From Companilactobacillus hulinensis (GTDB lineage Bacteria > Bacillota > Bacilli > Lactobacillales > Lactobacillaceae): a stretch of DNA of 64,000 bases. Both the position numbers and the translations under genes were made by a program. Under the pieces are notes generated by a model. It ran no database searches, was not told the DNA's origin, and worked only from the letters and a program-made list of their open reading frames with translations. The DNA is taken from NCBI RefSeq assembly GCF_003946555.1, contig NZ_RHOO01000012.1, forward strand, positions 1 to 64,000, written 5' to 3'. This document shows positions 56,038-64,000 of this stretch, piece by piece; within the stretch, counting starts at the first letter, position 1; each line of letters begins with the position of its first letter.

Positions 56038-56949
56038 ATGGATAATAAAAACTTTCGCTCAGGATTCGTAGCAATCGTAGGACGCCCAAATGTTGGTAAA
56101 TCAACATTTATGAATCGTATCATCAAAGAACAAATTGCCATCACATCACCTAAGGCACAGACAACTAGAAATAAAATACAAGGTATCTATACAGATGATG
56201 AACGACAAATCATTTTCTTGGATACACCAGGAATTCATAAACCACATAATGGCCTGGATCAATATATGGATTCAGCCGCTACTTCAGCCCTTAAAGAAGT
56301 TGACGCGGTTCTTTTCATGACAGAAGCTGGACAAGCTGCTGGACCTGGAGATAAATTCATTATTGAAGAATTGAAGAAAGTCAAAGCACCAGTATTCTTG
56401 ATTCTGAATAAGATCGATATGATCAATCCGGATGAAATGGCACCACAAATCAGTGAATATTCACAATTAATGGAATTTGATGAAGTCGTTCCTATCAGTG
56501 CTACAAATGGTAATAACGTTGATGAATTAATTGATTCATTGACTAAGGCATTGCCAGTTGGACCACAATATTATGACGATGATCAAATTACAGACCACCC
56601 TGAATACTTCATTGTCGGTGAATTGATCCGTGAGAAGATTCTCGAAGATACACGTGATGAGATTCCTCATTCAATTGCTGTTATTGTTGAATCAATGAAT
56701 CAACGTACAGCTGCCGGTAAACTCCAAGTTGAAGCAAGTATCTATGTTGAACGTGAGAGCCAAAAGCCAATCGTCATTGGTAAAGGTGGAAGCATGTTGA
56801 AGAATATCGGTATCGGCTCACGTATTAAGATTGAACATTTATTAGGTGAGAAGATCAATCTTAAGCTTTGGGTCAGAGTTAAAAAGAACTGGCGTGATGA
56901 TCCATTATTCTTGAATCAAGCTGGATATTCGGTTAAGGACCTTAAGTAA
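56038..56949 (+). CDS. era: GTPase Era
   Basis: The 303-residue product has G1 [13 protein letters not shown]2/G3 [11 protein letters not shown] and [13 protein letters not shown]4 NKIDM and a C-terminal KH domain with [19 protein letters not shown]. It binds the 3' end of 16S rRNA in 30S maturation. Two bases separate it from recO. Confidence 0.96.
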   Translation: MDNKNFRSGFVAIVGRPNVGKSTFMNRIIKEQIAITSPKAQTTRNKIQGIYTDDERQIIFLDTPGIHKPHNGLDQYMDSAATSALKEVDAVLFMTEAGQAAGPGDKFIIEELKKVKAPVFLILNKIDMINPDEMAPQISEYSQLMEFDEVVPISATNGNNVDELIDSLTKALPVGPQYYDDDQITDHPEYFIVGELIREKILEDTRDEIPHSIAVIVESMNQRTAAGKLQVEASIYVERESQKPIVIGKGGSMLKNIGIGSRIKIEHLLGEKINLKLWVRVKKNWRDDPLFLNQAGYSVKDLK

Positions 56950-56951
56950 TA

Positions 56952-57710
56952 ATGCATCAAGCAGCAACTAGTTTTTTTGGGATCGTTGTTCGTAGACAAC
57001 GCTATCGTGAAAAAGATGCACTGGTTACGATTCTTACTAAGGAATATGGATTTAGAACCTTTCTTGTTCGTGGAACACAGGGATCTAAGTCGAAAATCTC
57101 TGGTTCCGTGATTACCTTTTCGTATGGTAGTTATACGGGAGTTGTTAAAGATGAAGGATTGTCTTATTTGAATTCAGCTAGTGATATCAAACAATTTGAT
57201 GAGATTATTCAAGATATTGAATTAAATGCTTATGCAACTTTTCTCTTTGACTTACTTCATAACGCTTTTATGGATGCCCCATTACCAGACCAATGGTATA
57301 AGGACATGTTTAAGGCTTTGCTATATATAGAGAATGGTTATGATCCTCAAATTGTGATTGATATTATGCAAATGCATCTTTTACAAGTATTCGGGGTCCA
57401 GCCCAATATGGATTCATGTGTTGTCGGTGGTGAAACTGAAGGTCGATTTGATTTTTCGGTTGTTTTAGGTGGAATTATTTGTTCCAATCATTTTGATGAT
57501 GATATTCACAGATTACATATACCGGAACGAATAGTTTATTTTTTGAGACTATTCAGCAAGATCAATATCGATCAAATAGGCAAAATTGAAATCAAGAATA
57601 ACAACAAAGATATGATCCAAGGTGCTATCGACGCTATTTATCTAGGATCAGTTGGTTATTATCCAAAAAGCAAAAAATTTATTGATGATATGAAGACTTG
57701 GCGTATTTAG
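56952..57710 (+). CDS. recO: DNA repair protein RecO
   Basis: The 252-residue product has the N-terminal OB fold (FGIVVRRQRYREKDALVTILTKEYG), FLVRGTQGSKSK and the RecO C-terminal region with LQVFGVQPNMDSCVVGG. The zinc cysteines found in some RecO proteins appear only partly. RecO loads RecA with RecR in recombinational repair. Coupled to era. Confidence 0.9.
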   Translation: MHQAATSFFGIVVRRQRYREKDALVTILTKEYGFRTFLVRGTQGSKSKISGSVITFSYGSYTGVVKDEGLSYLNSASDIKQFDEIIQDIELNAYATFLFDLLHNAFMDAPLPDQWYKDMFKALLYIENGYDPQIVIDIMQMHLLQVFGVQPNMDSCVVGGETEGRFDFSVVLGGIICSNHFDDDIHRLHIPERIVYFLRLFSKINIDQIGKIEIKNNNKDMIQGAIDAIYLGSVGYYPKSKKFIDDMKTWRI

Positions 57711-57724
57711 TACGGTCTATACAA

Positions 57725-57752
57725 TTGACAATATATTTTAAATTGCTATAAT
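57725..57752 (+). promoter_or_regulatory. Promoter of the glyQS operon
   Basis: TTGACA (57725-57730) and TATAAT (57747-57752), consensus boxes with 16-base spacing, directly before the T-box leader. Confidence 0.75.
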
Positions 57753-57759
57753 TAATTCT

Positions 57760-57925
57760 ATGAAAACAGCGATGCGGGATAGTGAAAGCCGCTACAGATT
57801 CAATGGCGAGCAACAATTTAATTTTTGAATAAAAGAGCAGGACTTAAGTCCTGAATTAGGGTGGAACCGCGAAATTATTCGTCCCTTGCTAGGTAGATAA
57901 CTATACCTTGCAAGGGACTTTTTTG
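57760..57925 (+). promoter_or_regulatory. T-box riboswitch of glyQS
   Basis: The T-box sequence AGGGTGGAACCGCG (57858-57871) is followed by a terminator GTCCCTTGC (57881-57889) / GCAAGGGAC (57910-57918) and TTTTTT. The short stem I upstream (about 57768-57830) contains a GGC near 57803 that could be the glycine specifier. Uncharged tRNA-Gly would promote read-through. Confidence 0.87.
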
Positions 57926-57947
57926 TGTTTACCCGAGGGGAGACAAT

Positions 57948-58859
57948 ATGGCAAAAAAATTAAATGTACAAAATATGATTTTGACACTTCAGAAGTTCTG
58001 GGGTGACAAGGGCTGCATGCTTATGCAAGCTTATGATACTGAAAAAGGTGCCGGAACTATGAGTCCATACACATTCTTACGTGCAATCGGACCAGAACCT
58101 TGGAATGCGGCATACGTTGAACCATCAAGACGTCCAGCTGATGGTCGTTATGGTGAGAACCCTAACCGTTTGTATCAACACCACCAATTCCAAGTAGTTA
58201 TGAAACCAGCTCCTGAAAATATCCAAGAATATTATCTAGATTCACTACGTGCATTAGGTATTGAACCTCTAGAACATGATATTCGTTTCGTTGAGGATAA
58301 CTGGGAGAACCCATCAATGGGTTGTGCCGGTGTTGGTTGGGAAGTTTGGCTTGACGGTATGGAAGTTTCACAATTTACATACTTCCAACAAGTCGGTGGA
58401 CTTGCTTGCAAACCCGTAACTAGTGAAATCACATATGGTGTTGAACGTTTAGCTTCATACATTCAAAACGTTAACTCAGTTTATGATCTTGAGTGGGGTG
58501 ACGGCGTACTTTATGGTGATATTTTTAAGGAACCAGAATACGAGCACTCAAAATATTCATTCGAAGAAAGTAACCAAGATATGTTGTTCAAGTTCTTTGA
58601 TGAATATGAAAAAGAAGCAAATCGCTTGATGGACTTAGGATTAGTTCATCCTGCATATGATTATATTTTGAAATGCAGTCACACATTTAACCTGTTAGAT
58701 GCTCGTGGTGCAGTTTCAGTTACTGAAAGAGCTGCCTTCTTATCACGTATTAGAAAGATGGCACATAAAGTAGCTAAAGCATTTGTTGAAGAACGTAAGA
58801 AGCGTGGATTCCCACTATTGGCAAATAGCGATGCAGTAAAGGAGAATGAAAATGACTAA
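57948..58859 (+). CDS. glyQ: Glycyl-tRNA synthetase alpha subunit
   Basis: The 303-residue product has [57 protein letters not shown] and [17 protein letters not shown], all standard for the catalytic alpha subunit of the tetrameric enzyme. GAGGGGAG precedes the ATG. It overlaps glyS by eight bases. Confidence 0.97.
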   Translation: MAKKLNVQNMILTLQKFWGDKGCMLMQAYDTEKGAGTMSPYTFLRAIGPEPWNAAYVEPSRRPADGRYGENPNRLYQHHQFQVVMKPAPENIQEYYLDSLRALGIEPLEHDIRFVEDNWENPSMGCAGVGWEVWLDGMEVSQFTYFQQVGGLACKPVTSEITYGVERLASYIQNVNSVYDLEWGDGVLYGDIFKEPEYEHSKYSFEESNQDMLFKFFDEYEKEANRLMDLGLVHPAYDYILKCSHTFNLLDARGAVSVTERAAFLSRIRKMAHKVAKAFVEERKKRGFPLLANSDAVKENEND

Positions 58860-60921
58860 AAATTACTTATTAGAAATCGGTTTGGAAGAAATGCCTGCTC
58901 ACGTTGTAACTAACAGTGTTAATCAATTAGCACAAAAGGCTGCTAAGTTCCTTAAAGAAAACCGTATTTCATTCTCAAACATTGAAAAATATTCAACACC
59001 AAGACGTTTGGCTATCATTATTAAAGATATTGCTGAAAAACAAACTGATATTGATGTTAAAGCTAAGGGTCCATCAAAGAAAATTGCTCAAGATGCTGAT
59101 GGTAATTGGACTAGAGCTGCACAAGGATTTGCTCGTGGTCAAGGTATGAGTCCTGATGATATCTTCTTTGAAGATTTAAAGGGTACCGAATATGCATACA
59201 TCCAAAAGCATGAAGCTGGTAAAAATGTTGAAGATGTCCTAGCTGATATTACTGATGTAGTTAAGTCATTAACATTCCCAACAAGAATGCACTGGGGTTC
59301 ATATGATTTCGAATACATTCGTCCAATTCACTGGTTGGTTTCACTATTAAATAATGAAGAAGTTCCATTACAAATTTTGGATATTAAGTCTGGTCGTATG
59401 ACTCGTGGACACCGTTTCTTAGGTGAAGATGTTGAAATTGATGAGGCTACAAATTACGTTGAAAAGTTAAGATCACAATTTGTTATTGTTGATGCAAAGG
59501 AACGTAAGGATCTTATTTCAAATCAAATCAAGACAATTGCTGATGACAATGATTGGGTAGTTGACGTTGATCCTGATTTGCTAGAAGAAGTTAACAACTT
59601 AGTTGAATATCCAACAACATTCCATGGTTCATTTGATAAGAAGTATTTGGAAATACCTGAAGAAGTTCTAATCACTTCAATGAAGGATAACCAAAGATAT
59701 TTCTATGTAAGAAATCATGAGGGTAGTTTGGAACCATACTTCATTGCGGTAAGAAATGGTAATTCTGAACATATTGAAAATGTTATTAAAGGTAATGAAA
59801 AAGTTCTAGTTGCTAGACTAGAGGATGCCGATTTCTTCTATAAAGAAGATCAAAAGAAGACAATTGCAGATTACGTTGAAAAGCTTAAGACTGTTAATTT
59901 CCACGTTAAAATCGGTACTATGTATGAAAAAATGGTACGTGTACATCAAATTGCCGCTCATTTAGCTGATTTATTCGGTTTATCTGATGAAGAGACAAAA
60001 GACGTTCTACGTGCAAGTAACATTTACAAATTTGACCTCGTTACAAGCATGGTTGATGAGTTCCCAGAACTACAAGGTGTTATGGGTGAGAAGTATGCCA
60101 GCTTAATGGGTGAAGATGATGCTGTTGCTAAGGCTGTTAAGGAACACTACATGCCAATCTCAGCTGAGGGTAACTTACCTGCAACTAAGGTCGGAGCAAC
60201 ATTAGCAATTGCTGATAAGATCGATTCACTTGTAACATTCTACGCAGTCGATTTGATTCCTAGTGGTTCAAATGATCCATACGCATTGCGTCGTCAAGCA
60301 TATGGTATCGTAAGAATCTTGAACCAATATCAATGGTCATTAGACTTAAATGATTTACAAGATTACTTGAAGGCTAACGTAACTGTTCCTGAAAAACTTA
60401 ACTTGAGTGCACATGTTTCAGACATTGATCAATTCATGATCGACCGTGTTCGTCAATTATTAGGAACTACAGAAGTTAGAAATGACATTGTTGAAGCTGT
60501 TACAACAGGTTCAGATGTCGATCCAATCGTTATGATCGATACTGCTAAAGTATTACAAAATCATGTATTGGATGATAACTTCAAGGAAGTTGTTGAAGCT
60601 CTTGGTCGTGTAGTTAACCTATCTAAGAAGGCTAAGTTCGGATACAGTGATGATTTGAAACTTGATGAATCATTATTCGAGAATCCATCAGAATCAACAT
60701 TGAATAATCAAGTTCAAGAAATAATCAATGCCAATGAATCAGATGCTGAAAAGTTGTATGGTGAGTTAGCTTCATTGAAACCTGCTATTGATAGTTACTT
60801 TGATGAGAATATGATTATGGCAAAAGACGCTGATGTTAAGAATAATCGTCTTACTCAACTAGTGATTGCAAACCATTTAATTGCAAAATTAGGAGATTTG
60901 TCTAAAATTGTAGTTAAATAG
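58852..60921 (+). CDS. glyS: Glycyl-tRNA synthetase beta subunit
   Basis: ATG 58852 is seven bases after AAAGGAG inside glyQ; an ATG at 58846 is too close to it. The 689-residue product has [52 protein letters not shown] and the C-terminal anticodon region. It binds tRNA-Gly for the alpha subunit. Confidence 0.96.
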   Translation: MTKNYLLEIGLEEMPAHVVTNSVNQLAQKAAKFLKENRISFSNIEKYSTPRRLAIIIKDIAEKQTDIDVKAKGPSKKIAQDADGNWTRAAQGFARGQGMSPDDIFFEDLKGTEYAYIQKHEAGKNVEDVLADITDVVKSLTFPTRMHWGSYDFEYIRPIHWLVSLLNNEEVPLQILDIKSGRMTRGHRFLGEDVEIDEATNYVEKLRSQFVIVDAKERKDLISNQIKTIADDNDWVVDVDPDLLEEVNNLVEYPTTFHGSFDKKYLEIPEEVLITSMKDNQRYFYVRNHEGSLEPYFIAVRNGNSEHIENVIKGNEKVLVARLEDADFFYKEDQKKTIADYVEKLKTVNFHVKIGTMYEKMVRVHQIAAHLADLFGLSDEETKDVLRASNIYKFDLVTSMVDEFPELQGVMGEKYASLMGEDDAVAKAVKEHYMPISAEGNLPATKVGATLAIADKIDSLVTFYAVDLIPSGSNDPYALRRQAYGIVRILNQYQWSLDLNDLQDYLKANVTVPEKLNLSAHVSDIDQFMIDRVRQLLGTTEVRNDIVEAVTTGSDVDPIVMIDTAKVLQNHVLDDNFKEVVEALGRVVNLSKKAKFGYSDDLKLDESLFENPSESTLNNQVQEIINANESDAEKLYGELASLKPAIDSYFDENMIMAKDADVKNNRLTQLVIANHLIAKLGDLSKIVVK

Positions 60922-60929
60922 TCTTATAT

Positions 60930-60958
60930 TTGTAAATACGCTAACAATGTGATATATT
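60930..60958 (+). promoter_or_regulatory. Putative promoter of dnaG-rpoD
   Basis: TTGTAA (60930-60935) and TATATT (60953-60958) with 17-base spacing, about 40 bases before the dnaG start. No terminator is seen after glyS. Confidence 0.5.
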
Positions 60959-61001
60959 GTAGTTCACTGTTTTTATAGATATATTTGAGGGGGTGACGGC
61001 C

Positions 61002-62822
61002 ATGGCAACTCGGATTCCACAAGAATTTATTGATGAAGTTACCTCAAAAACCAACATTGTTGATGTAATTAGTAAGTATGTACAATTGAAAAAATCAGGT
61101 AAGAACCTGTTTGGATTGTGTCCTTTCCATGAGGAGAGGACACCATCTTTTTCAGTTGCAGAAGATAAACAGATCTTCCATTGTTTTAGTTGTGGTCGTG
61201 GTGGAAATGTCTTCAAGTTTATTATGGAGATCGAAAGCAAAACTTTCCCTGAATCTGTAATTGAAGTCGCTCAAATGGGCAACATTCCTGTACCAGACCA
61301 ATATCAAGCCAATGATAATAATTATCAAAGTTCTGACAGTCAAACTTTGATAAAAATGTATGAAGAAGCCGCTAAGTTATATAGTCATATCCTGTTAAAA
61401 ACAGAAAATGGTACACCGGCTTTGAAATATTTAAACGGACGTGACCTTGATGATAAGTTGATTGAGACTTTTGATCTCGGTTATGCTCCCAATAATTCAA
61501 ATCTCTTGCTTCAATTCTTCAAAGATCGTAAAATTGATGATTCAACCTTAAGAAAGTCCGGTTTGTTCGCTGAAAATCAGGAGGGAGATTTATTCGATCG
61601 GTTCAGAGATCGAGTGATGGTTCCGATTACTGATGAAGCTGGTAATATTATTGCTTTTTCAGGACGTATCCTGAACAAGGCTGAAGGTACTGCTAAGTAC
61701 ATGAACAGTCCGGAAACACCTATCTTTAACAAGAGCAAAGCATTATTCAACCTTAGCAATGCAAAAAAGACAATTCGTGATAATAAAAACGTAATTTTGT
61801 TTGAAGGATTCATGGATGTTATTAGTGCATATAAAGCCGGGGTTACTAATGGTGTTGCATCGATGGGTACTAGTTTGACTGATCAGCAGCTGTATACGTT
61901 AAGTCGTCTGACTAACCAGATCAATATCTGTTACGATGGAGATGATCCTGGTGTTGAAGCGACTTATCGGGCTGTTACTCAGTTGAATGATGATCGTTTT
62001 TCTTACGGAGTTATCAGTGTTCCAGATAAAAAAGATCCAGATGAGTACATTCGAAGTGCTGGTGCCGATGCATTTAAGAGTTTGGTTGAAAATGGTGTAC
62101 AAACACCAATGAGCTTCCTCTTAAATTACTTCAAAAGAAACTTCAATCTCAATAATGAACACGACCAGATAGAATTCTTGAATCGGTCGTTGAACGAAAT
62201 TGTGAAGTTACAATCTCCGGTTGAGGTCGACATGTATGTTGGCAGGATTGCCGACGAAATGAACGTTTCTAAAGAAGCAATCAACAAGGAGCTGGATACA
62301 CTTAGGCGCCGTTTGGCAATTAAGCGTCCAGCAAATAATAACAAGAATGTTCAAAAAGCCGCACTTGAGAAAGTTACGGCTACGGTTCATTCAAGTTATG
62401 ATCGAATTGAAAAATCTGAACGCTGTCTATTGTATTGGGCAATTAATTTCCCAGAAGTTAGAATTAATCTTAAGGGAAATGGTTTTAGTTTTGTTCATTC
62501 CAATTATCAAAGTCTTTTTAGCTCATTGCTTTCATATGGGGAGCAAGATGATGCTGAAGAGATCAATATTTCTGATTTTATGAATGTTCTCGACAATAAC
62601 GAGAAGAATCTTTTAGCAGAATTGGAGATGATGCCAATGCCCGCCGAGTATAGTGATCAAGAGATTGATGATTATGTCAATAATATTAATAACTCAGATC
62701 TTGAGTCCAAAGTATCTGATATTAATCGTCAATTGAAACAGGCTGCAATGGTAGGTGACAGTAAATTACAATTAGAGCTGACGAAGCAACTGATTGATGT
62801 TAGAAGATTGTTAAGTAATTAA
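61002..62822 (+). CDS. dnaG: DNA primase
   Basis: ATG 61002 lies eight bases after GAGGGGG; an in-frame GTG at 60993 overlaps that site. The 606-residue product has an N-terminal zinc finger ([13 protein letters not shown] ... [10 protein letters not shown]), the TOPRIM core with [36 protein letters not shown] and [16 protein letters not shown] helicase-interacting C-terminus follows. It makes primers for lagging-strand synthesis. rpoD follows by 20 bases. Confidence 0.95.
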   Translation: MATRIPQEFIDEVTSKTNIVDVISKYVQLKKSGKNLFGLCPFHEERTPSFSVAEDKQIFHCFSCGRGGNVFKFIMEIESKTFPESVIEVAQMGNIPVPDQYQANDNNYQSSDSQTLIKMYEEAAKLYSHILLKTENGTPALKYLNGRDLDDKLIETFDLGYAPNNSNLLLQFFKDRKIDDSTLRKSGLFAENQEGDLFDRFRDRVMVPITDEAGNIIAFSGRILNKAEGTAKYMNSPETPIFNKSKALFNLSNAKKTIRDNKNVILFEGFMDVISAYKAGVTNGVASMGTSLTDQQLYTLSRLTNQINICYDGDDPGVEATYRAVTQLNDDRFSYGVISVPDKKDPDEYIRSAGADAFKSLVENGVQTPMSFLLNYFKRNFNLNNEHDQIEFLNRSLNEIVKLQSPVEVDMYVGRIADEMNVSKEAINKELDTLRRRLAIKRPANNNKNVQKAALEKVTATVHSSYDRIEKSERCLLYWAINFPEVRINLKGNGFSFVHSNYQSLFSSLLSYGEQDDAEEINISDFMNVLDNNEKNLLAELEMMPMPAEYSDQEIDDYVNNINNSDLESKVSDINRQLKQAAMVGDSKLQLELTKQLIDVRRLLSN

Positions 62823-62842
62823 AGCATACTGGAGGAATATAC

Positions 62843-63964
62843 ATGGCAACTAAAAAAACAACAGTATCAAAAGAATTAAAAACTGCTACAAAGAAATTAA
62901 TTAAAGACCTTAAGAAGACTGGTTCTATTACAGAAGATGATCTTCAAGAAAAGATTATCAAGCCATACAAACTTAAGGGTGAAGCATTAACTAACTTTGT
63001 TAGTGAACTTGAGGACCAAGGTATCGGTGTTGTCGACGAAAAGGGTAATCCTAGTAAACTTTCTCTTTTGAAAGAAAAGAAAGAAGAAGCTAAGAACTCT
63101 AAGAAGAAGAACGATACTACTGCTCCAACTGACATCAAAGTTAATGATCCAGTTCGTATGTATTTGAAGGAAATTGGCCGTGTTCCATTGCTTAATGCTC
63201 AACAAGAAGTTGATCTTGCCTTGAAGATCGAACAAGGCGATGAAGAGGCTAAGCAACGTTTAGCTGAAGCTAACCTTCGTTTGGTTGTTTCAATTGCCAA
63301 GAGATATGTTGGTCGTGGTATGCAATTCCTTGATTTGATTCAAGAAGGTAACATGGGTCTAATGAAGGCTGTTGAGAAGTTTGATTATCGACTAGGATTC
63401 AAGTTCTCTACATATGCAACATGGTGGATTAGACAGGCTATTACGCGTGCTATTGCCGATCAAGCTCGTACAATCCGTATTCCTGTTCATATGGTTGAAA
63501 CAATCAATAAGCTGATCCGTATTCAACGTCAATTACTTCAAGATCTTGGTCGTGAACCATTGCCAGAAGAAATCGGTGCTGAAATGGATATGCCTACTGG
63601 TAAAGTTCGTGATATCTTAAAGATTGCTCAAGAACCAGTTTCATTGGAGACACCTATTGGTGAAGAGGACGACTCACATCTTGGTGATTTCATTGAAGAT
63701 TCAGATGCTACAAGTCCTGAAGACCACGCATCATATGAATTACTTAAGGAACAACTTGAAAATGTCTTGGATACTTTGACAGACCGTGAAGAGAACGTTC
63801 TACGTTTACGTTTCGGTCTAGATGATGGTAGAACTAGAACTTTGGAAGAAGTTGGTAAAGTCTTTGGCGTTACACGTGAAAGAATTCGTCAAATTGAAGC
63901 TAAGGCTCTTAGAAAGTTACGTCATCCATCAAGATCTAAGCAATTGAAAGATTTCTTGGAATAG
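62843..63964 (+). CDS. rpoD: Primary RNA polymerase sigma factor (RpoD/SigA)
   Basis: The 373-residue product has a Lys-rich N-terminal region (region 1.1-like, about residues 1-85), then [25 protein letters not shown]. Region 2 reads [57 protein letters not shown]. Region 3 contains [13 protein letters not shown], and region 4 ends [25 protein letters not shown]. The dnaG-rpoD order is the classical macromolecular-synthesis arrangement. GGAGG precedes the ATG. Confidence 0.97.
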   Translation: MATKKTTVSKELKTATKKLIKDLKKTGSITEDDLQEKIIKPYKLKGEALTNFVSELEDQGIGVVDEKGNPSKLSLLKEKKEEAKNSKKKNDTTAPTDIKVNDPVRMYLKEIGRVPLLNAQQEVDLALKIEQGDEEAKQRLAEANLRLVVSIAKRYVGRGMQFLDLIQEGNMGLMKAVEKFDYRLGFKFSTYATWWIRQAITRAIADQARTIRIPVHMVETINKLIRIQRQLLQDLGREPLPEEIGAEMDMPTGKVRDILKIAQEPVSLETPIGEEDDSHLGDFIEDSDATSPEDHASYELLKEQLENVLDTLTDREENVLRLRFGLDDGRTRTLEEVGKVFGVTRERIRQIEAKALRKLRHPSRSKQLKDFLE

Positions 63965-64000
63965 CAATTAGAGTTTTATCGATAAAAGAACAGCAAATAA

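Overview
The window is a stretch of a low-GC Gram-positive chromosome from the Lactobacillaceae. Evidence: AT-rich genes with AGGAGG-type ribosome sites, frequent TTG/GTG starts, CcpA-type cre sites, T-box leaders, a short primary sigma factor, and a maltose phosphorylase/beta-phosphoglucomutase route for maltose. The overall look suggests the Companilactobacillus (former L. alimentarius) group, but that placement is an inference from general resemblance. No phage, insertion sequence, CRISPR array, tRNA or rRNA was seen.

Layout. 1-660: non-coding, with large structured repeats and the promoter of a lactate oxidase. 661-4110: lactate oxidase, a tiny membrane protein, a family 2 glycosyltransferase and a DoxX-like membrane protein. 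4140-23700: a maltose/maltodextrin utilisation region. It holds a LacI-type regulator, five GH13 glycosidases, a binding-protein ABC importer (MalE, MalF, MalG), a shared MsmX-type ATPase, maltose phosphorylase, beta-phosphoglucomutase, aldose 1-epimerase and a small VOC protein. Three copies of the operator TGTTATCGGTAACA, each followed by a cre-like site, tie these transcription units together. 23840-30730: a regulator that joins a LacI-type DNA-binding head to a solute-binding-protein-like domain. It is divergent from an ABC importer plus glycerophosphodiester phosphodiesterase operon, with a perfect 34-bp palindrome between them.

30775-45344: mixed housekeeping and unknown genes: aldo/keto reductase, M20 peptidase/deacylase, several small or unknown proteins, YbaK-type deacylase, PrmA, RsmE, Rel, Dtd, HAD hydrolase, GNAT, an SH3/amidase cell-wall hydrolase and a ClC transporter. 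45350-48690: hisS-aspS behind a T-box. 48690-49190: two more structured repeats. 49192-53729: histidine phosphatase, MsrB-MsrA, YitT-like protein, endonuclease IV and a PPDK-regulatory-type kinase/phosphorylase. 53850-63964: the conserved core run rpsU, phoH, ybeY, cdd, era, recO, T-box, glyQ, glyS, dnaG, rpoD.

How the genes work together: maltodextrins enter through MalEFG with the MsmX ATPase. Cytoplasmic GH13 enzymes trim them to maltose and glucose. MapA splits maltose with phosphate into glucose and beta-glucose-1-phosphate, PgmB makes glucose-6-phosphate, and GalM equilibrates anomers. MalR-type operators and cre sites at the promoters indicate induction by malto-sugars and glucose repression.

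The most unusual content is non-coding. A family of 150-185 bp intergenic elements (complete or near-complete at 381-530, 17305-17485, 17659-17838, 48711-48890 and 49007-49189; a related one at 30-203; end fragments at 13-22 and 23710-23737) folds into a long closing stem around three hairpins. The closing-stem sequence differs from copy to copy but remains self-complementary. The ends carry shared short motifs. A second, smaller structured repeat family is built around a terminator with core AATCCGATTTTGGATT (34154-34309, 35697-35775, 42550-42640).
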